Of a stretch of DNA of 8,899 nucleotides, positions 6,240 through 8,899 are shown in pieces; the first letter of the stretch is position 1, and every line of letters begins with the position of its first letter. Source of the DNA: an uncultured Thermoleophilia bacterium (GTDB lineage Bacteria; Actinomycetota; Thermoleophilia; Gaiellales; F1-60-MAGs149); the NCBI GenBank assembly GCA_902806305.1, contig CADCWC010000160.1:1-8899 (forward strand), given 5' to 3'. Both the position numbers and the translations under genes were made by a program. The notes beneath the pieces are model-generated. The model had not been told where the DNA came from. It made no database searches and saw nothing but the letters and a program-made list of their open reading frames with translations.

Positions 6240-6605
6240 ATGGCGCGCATCGAGGTGGAGGGGTACGGGACATACGAGGTCGAGGACGGGACGCGCCTCG
6301 TGCGGGCGCTCGAGGACCACGGCGTCGACATGCTCCACCGCTGCGGCGGCTACGCCCGCTGCACGACGTGCCGCGTGACGTTCACGGCGGGCGAGCCGGA
6401 CGCGATGACCGTGGCCGAGCGCGACAAGCTGCTCGAACGCGACCTGCTCGGCCGGGTCCGGCTCTCCTGCCAGATCGTGTGCGACCACGACATGGCCCTC
6501 CGGCCGGCGATGCCGCTCGGGAGCAGCGATTTCACCGAGCCCGGGCCCACCCCGGAGGCCACGATCACCCCGGAGCCGGAGTGGACGACCCGCCCGGCGC
6601 CGTGA
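6240..6605 (+). CDS. Small [2Fe-2S] ferredoxin with a Pro/Glu-rich tail
   Basis: A 121-aa electron-transfer protein with a beta-grasp ferredoxin fold spanning about residues 1-90. The cluster ligands are visible as Cys35, Cys41 and Cys44 (C-x5-C-x2-C within RCGGYARCTTCRV) and Cys77 in GRVRLSCQI. This spacing is the adrenodoxin/Isc-Fdx-like type rather than the plant C-x4-C. A fifth Cys81 lies four residues after the last ligand. Residues from about 88 on (PAMPLGSSDF and beyond) form a Pro, Thr and Glu-rich tail that looks disordered and is longer than in typical short ferredoxins. The gene sits between rseP and ispG, and no reductase is visible. Because IspG needs an external electron donor, this protein is a reasonable candidate, but the sequence does not prove it. 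Other roles, such as Fe-S assembly or serving an oxygenase, remain possible. Confidence 0.92.
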   Translation: MARIEVEGYGTYEVEDGTRLVRALEDHGVDMLHRCGGYARCTTCRVTFTAGEPDAMTVAERDKLLERDLLGRVRLSCQIVCDHDMALRPAMPLGSSDFTEPGPTPEATITPEPEWTTRPAP

Positions 6606-6662
6606 CCGCGTCCGTGGCGGCGCGCGGCCTGGCGACCCCGCGGAGCGTCGCCGGCGAGCCGA

Positions 6663-6668
6663 TACACT
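6663..6668 (+). promoter_or_regulatory. Candidate near-leaderless promoter -10 of ispG
   Basis: TACACT fits TANNNT and ends 8 bases before ATG 6677, which puts the transcription start within about 0-2 bases of the start codon. The context GCCGATACACTGAG resembles the element before dxr. A weak GAGG (6669-6672) is 4 bases from the ATG, so a leadered start from an upstream transcript is also possible. No clear -35 is seen. Confidence 0.5.
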
Positions 6669-6676
6669 GAGGCCGG

Positions 6677-7798
6677 ATGGCCAGCCCTCGCCAGATCCAC
6701 GTCGGCGGCGTCGCGATCGGGGGCGGCGCCCCCGTGGTCGTCCAGTCGATGACGACGACGAAGACCCACGACGTCGACGCGACGCTCGCCCAGATCGAGC
6801 GGCTCGCCGCCGCCGGCCGCGAGATCGTGCGGGTCGCGGTGCCGGGGCTGCCCGACGCCGAGGCGCTGCGGCCGATCGTGCGGGACGCGCCCGTGCCCGT
6901 GATCGCCGACATCCACTTCAACGCCTCGCTCGCCCTTCGCGCCATGGACGCGGGCGTGGCCGCAGTGCGCATCAACCCCGGCAACATCGGCGGCGAGGCG
7001 AAGGTCGTGCAGGTCGTCGAGCGGGCGCAGGCCACCGGCACGCCCCTGCGGATCGGGGCCAACTCGGGCTCCCTGCCGGACCACCTGCGCTGGACCGCGA
7101 CCGCCGACCCCGCGGGCGCGCTCGTGCGCGCGGCGCTCGAGGAGGTCGAGATCCTCGAGCGGCTCGGCTTCCACGAGTTCAAGATCTCCGTCAAGTCGAG
7201 CTCCGTGCCCGTGATGATGGCGGCCTACCGGCAGCTGTCGGAGCAGGTGCCCTACCCGTTGCACCTCGGCGTGACGGAGGCGGGCACGCTCCTGACCGGC
7301 GCGGTCAAGTCGTCGATCGGGATCGGCTCGCTGCTCGCGCAGGGGATCGGCGACACGATCCGCGTCTCACTCTCGACCGACCCGGTCGAGGAGGTGCGCG
7401 TCGCGTTCGACATCCTGCGGGCGCTCGGACTGCGCAAGTTCGGCCCGGAGCTGATCGCCTGCCCGTCCTGCGGCCGGACGAACGTCGAGGTGCACGAGCT
7501 GGCCGCCGTCGTCGAGCAGCGGCTGCTGGGCTATCGCGAGCACTTCGAGGTCGCCGTGATGGGGTGCGCCGTCAACGGACCGGGGGAGGCCGGCGACGCC
7601 GATTTCGGCATCGCGGGGGGCCGCGACGCGGGGCACATCTACGCCCACGGCGCCGTGCTGCGCCGCGTGCCGCAGGACCGCCTCGTCGAGGACCTCTTCG
7701 CCGAGATCGACGCCTGGATCGCGCAGGGCATGCCCCGCCCGCAGCGCGGTCGGCGCAAGCTCGATCTGCCCGTCGTCCTGACCGGAGGTGCCGCATGA
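6677..7798 (+). CDS. ispG: 4-hydroxy-3-methylbut-2-en-1-yl diphosphate synthase (IspG/GcpE)
   Basis: IspG is a [4Fe-4S] enzyme that reductively opens methylerythritol cyclodiphosphate to HMBPP in the MEP pathway, using two electrons from ferredoxin or flavodoxin. The 373-aa length is the short bacterial form. The TIM-barrel part shows VVVQSMTTTKTHDV near the N-terminus, VPVIADIHFN, VRINPGNIG, PLRIGANSGSL, FKISVKSS and PLHLGVTEAG. SSIGIGSLLAQGIGDTIRVS follows, then L-S-DP-EEV. The C-terminal cluster domain holds CPSCGRT (Cys262, Cys265) and GCAVNGPGEA (Cys297 and the glutamate ligand Glu304), followed by ADFGIAGG. All four expected cluster ligands are present. ATG 6677 gives the normal N-terminus and follows the -10 candidate closely. 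Its stop overlaps the ATG of the next small gene. It shares the MEP pathway with dxr upstream. Confidence 0.97.
   Translation: MASPRQIHVGGVAIGGGAPVVVQSMTTTKTHDVDATLAQIERLAAAGREIVRVAVPGLPDAEALRPIVRDAPVPVIADIHFNASLALRAMDAGVAAVRINPGNIGGEAKVVQVVERAQATGTPLRIGANSGSLPDHLRWTATADPAGALVRAALEEVEILERLGFHEFKISVKSSSVPVMMAAYRQLSEQVPYPLHLGVTEAGTLLTGAVKSSIGIGSLLAQGIGDTIRVSLSTDPVEEVRVAFDILRALGLRKFGPELIACPSCGRTNVEVHELAAVVEQRLLGYREHFEVAVMGCAVNGPGEAGDADFGIAGGRDAGHIYAHGAVLRRVPQDRLVEDLFAEIDAWIAQGMPRPQRGRRKLDLPVVLTGGAA
7784..7788 (+). promoter_or_regulatory. Shine-Dalgarno of the 96-aa ORF
   Basis: GGAGG lies 6 bases before ATG 7795, inside the end of ispG. It supports real translation of the small downstream gene and selects its start over the longer open frame that runs through ispG. 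Confidence 0.7.
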
Positions 7799-8085
7799 CG
7801 TCCGACCCGCTCGAGCGCGCCCGTCGGCTGGCTCGCGACGTGGCCTTCGGTCCCTCCGGGCCGGCGGCGCCGGGGCAGGACCCGACGCCGGCCTCGGGAC
7901 TCAACCCGACGCTCGTCAAGGCGCTGCGCACCGGCGGGGCGGTGGTGGTCGGGTCCCAGCTCCTGCGCCGCTCGCGCCTCGCGCGGCTCGTGGCGGCGGG
8001 CGGCGCGGTGACCTACGCGAGCCGGCGGCGAGGAGGCGGCGGCACGTTGCAGGACGTGCAGGCCCCGGACGACCGGACCCGGTGA
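7795..8085 (+). CDS. Small basic protein of unknown function (96 aa)
   Basis: I do not recognise this family. The protein begins with a charged MTSDPLERARRLARDV segment, followed by a Pro/Gly/Ala-rich linker (about 19-36). Next comes a basic region with two short hydrophobic stretches (about 47-57 and 64-75) separated by the arginines in LLRRSRLAR. It ends with a Gly-rich and then acidic tail. Neither hydrophobic stretch is long enough for a confident membrane helix; a hairpin or peripheral membrane association is possible. Support for a real gene is the GGAGG ribosome site 6 bases upstream, a 4-base ATGA overlap with ispG, and a GTGA overlap with the peptidase gene that follows. The frame also stays open upstream inside ispG, but that part is a shadow. 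Coupling on both sides hints at co-expression, not at a function. Confidence 0.68.
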   Translation: MTSDPLERARRLARDVAFGPSGPAAPGQDPTPASGLNPTLVKALRTGGAVVVGSQLLRRSRLARLVAAGGAVTYASRRRGGGGTLQDVQAPDDRTR

Positions 8086-8899
8086 GCCCGAGCGCCGGGC
8101 GCGAGCCCCGCACCGCGGCGGCGGCGCTCCTGACGGCGGCCACGGACCGCCTCGCGCCGCTCGAGCACCGCTACCAGCTCGCCGCGTGGGATCTGCACAC
8201 GCGGGAGTCGCCGGAGCACCAGGCGGCGTTCGAGGAGGCCGGGATCGCGTACGAGACCGCGCTCGCCGATCCGGAGCTGCACGGTGCCGCGGAGGAGGCC
8301 GAGGCGGCCGCCGACGACCCGGTCACGCGCCGGAGCGCCGAGGTCCTGCGGCTGGCCACCGCCGGGAAGCGCCGGCCGCCGGACCTGATCGAGCGGACGG
8401 TCCGCCTCGAGAGCGAGCTCACCCGGATCTACGGCGAGCATCGCGCGGTCGTCGACGGGCGGCGCCTGAGCGCGAACGACGTGGACGAGGTCCTCGGCTC
8501 GTCGACCGACGTCGCGGAGCGCCGGGCCGTGTGGGAGGCCTCGAAGACCGTCGGCGCCCAGGTCGACGCGCCGCTGCGGGAGCTCGTCCGACTGCGGAAC
8601 GAGGCGGCGCGGGCGCTCGGGCACCGCGACCACTACGCGATGTCGCTGGCCCTCGACGAGATCGACGAGACCTGGCTCTTCGAGCTCCTCGACCGCCTCG
8701 ACGCCGGACTGGCCGACGCGTGGAGCGCCGAGAAGGCCGCGATCGACGCCACCCGGCGCGAGCGGCTCGGGCTCCCGTCGGACGAGCCGGTGCAGGCGTG
8801 GCACCTCGTCGACCCCTTCGGGCAGGAGCCCCCGTCGCCCGCCGACGACCCGCTGCGCGACGTCGAGGCGACCATCGACATCGAGGGGGTCGCCCGACG
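8082..8899 (+). CDS. Peptidase of the M2/M3 metallopeptidase type, N-terminal part, 3'-truncated by window edge
   Basis: The frame starts at GTG 8082, overlapping the previous stop (GTGA), and stays open to the window end, giving 272 residues. The sequence resembles the helical N-terminal half of bacterial M2 (angiotensin-converting-enzyme-like) peptidyl-dipeptidases and related M3 enzymes. Family-like features are YQLAAWDLHTR-SPEH near 31-46, a helical region with ESELTRIYGEHRA (about 110-122), and DVDEVLGSSTD--ERRAVWEASKTVG (133-158). LRELVRLRNEAARALG-RDHYAM (165-187) and ALDEID (190-195) follow, and WHLVDPFGQEPP (240-251) corresponds to the family's PWHY-DPFFQE-P. The zinc-binding HExxH would lie further downstream, outside the window, so activity cannot be judged. 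No signal peptide is visible, so it is probably cytoplasmic. Assignment to M2 rather than M3 is from memory of motifs and is less sure than the fold family. Confidence 0.8.
   Translation, partial: MSPSAGREPRTAAAALLTAATDRLAPLEHRYQLAAWDLHTRESPEHQAAFEEAGIAYETALADPELHGAAEEAEAAADDPVTRRSAEVLRLATAGKRRPPDLIERTVRLESELTRIYGEHRAVVDGRRLSANDVDEVLGSSTDVAERRAVWEASKTVGAQVDAPLRELVRLRNEAARALGHRDHYAMSLALDEIDETWLFELLDRLDAGLADAWSAEKAAIDATRRERLGLPSDEPVQAWHLVDPFGQEPPSPADDPLRDVEATIDIEGVAR

Noticed and set aside
4556..6331. 591-codon open frame on the minus strand across dxr end, rseP and ferredoxin start
   Set aside because: Same explanation: antisense to clear motif-bearing genes, biased composition and no family resemblance.
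6648..6657. 10-bp palindrome TCGCCGGCGA just upstream of the ispG -10
   Set aside because: Short C/G palindromes of this kind are expected by chance in this composition, and there is no matching site before dxr.
7564..7794. Upstream extension of the 96-aa ORF through the end of ispG
   Set aside because: It is a shadow of the IspG cluster domain. The GGAGG site and the ATGA overlap choose ATG 7795.
8013..8804. 263-codon minus-strand frame opposite the peptidase
   Set aside because: The + strand frame carries M2/M3-type motifs over the same bases. The minus frame is Arg/Leu/Gly-rich without motifs.

Overview
The window is a GC-rich (clearly above two-thirds G+C by eye), gene-dense bacterial chromosome segment with every gene on the + strand. 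The order is tsf (5' end cut off) - pyrH - frr - uppS - cdsA - dxr - rseP - 2Fe-2S ferredoxin - ispG - small unknown protein - M2/M3-type metallopeptidase (3' end cut off). This is the conserved translation / lipid-carrier / MEP-isoprenoid neighbourhood of many Gram-positive-type bacteria. The strong G/C third-position bias, GTG starts, TANNNT -10 boxes lying almost on start codons, a short-form EF-Ts and an RseP with a long cytoplasmic insertion suggest a deep-branching actinobacterium (Thermoleophilia-like) or a GC-rich Chloroflexota-type lineage. The exact lineage is inference.

Layout: 1-1989 holds the translation and nucleotide genes: EF-Ts, UMP kinase and ribosome recycling factor. 2032-3584 holds uppS and cdsA, joined by a GTGA stop/start overlap; they make the C55 lipid carrier for cell-wall synthesis and CDP-diacylglycerol for phospholipids. 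3585-3761 is the largest gap. It holds two small GC hairpins, one strong 13-bp hairpin and a probable leaderless promoter for dxr. 3762-6172 holds dxr and rseP, joined by an ATGA overlap. 6240-6605 is a small [2Fe-2S] ferredoxin with its own Shine-Dalgarno. 6677-8899 holds ispG, a 96-aa unknown protein and the start of a peptidase, again linked by ATGA and GTGA overlaps.

Functionally, Dxr (first committed MEP step) and IspG (an Fe-S reductase near the end of the pathway) make isoprenoid precursors that UppS turns into undecaprenyl diphosphate. CdsA and RseP belong to membrane lipid synthesis and envelope stress proteolysis. The ferredoxin beside ispG is a plausible electron donor for it. The most interesting signals are a near-identical -10/start element in front of the two MEP genes dxr and ispG, the long hairpin just upstream of the dxr promoter, the ferredoxin-ispG pairing, the RseP insertion, the PyrH terminal extensions, and the coupled unknown protein between ispG and the peptidase. 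I saw no mobile element, CRISPR array, tRNA or rRNA, and no clear new defence or biosynthetic system; this is mainly a housekeeping region.
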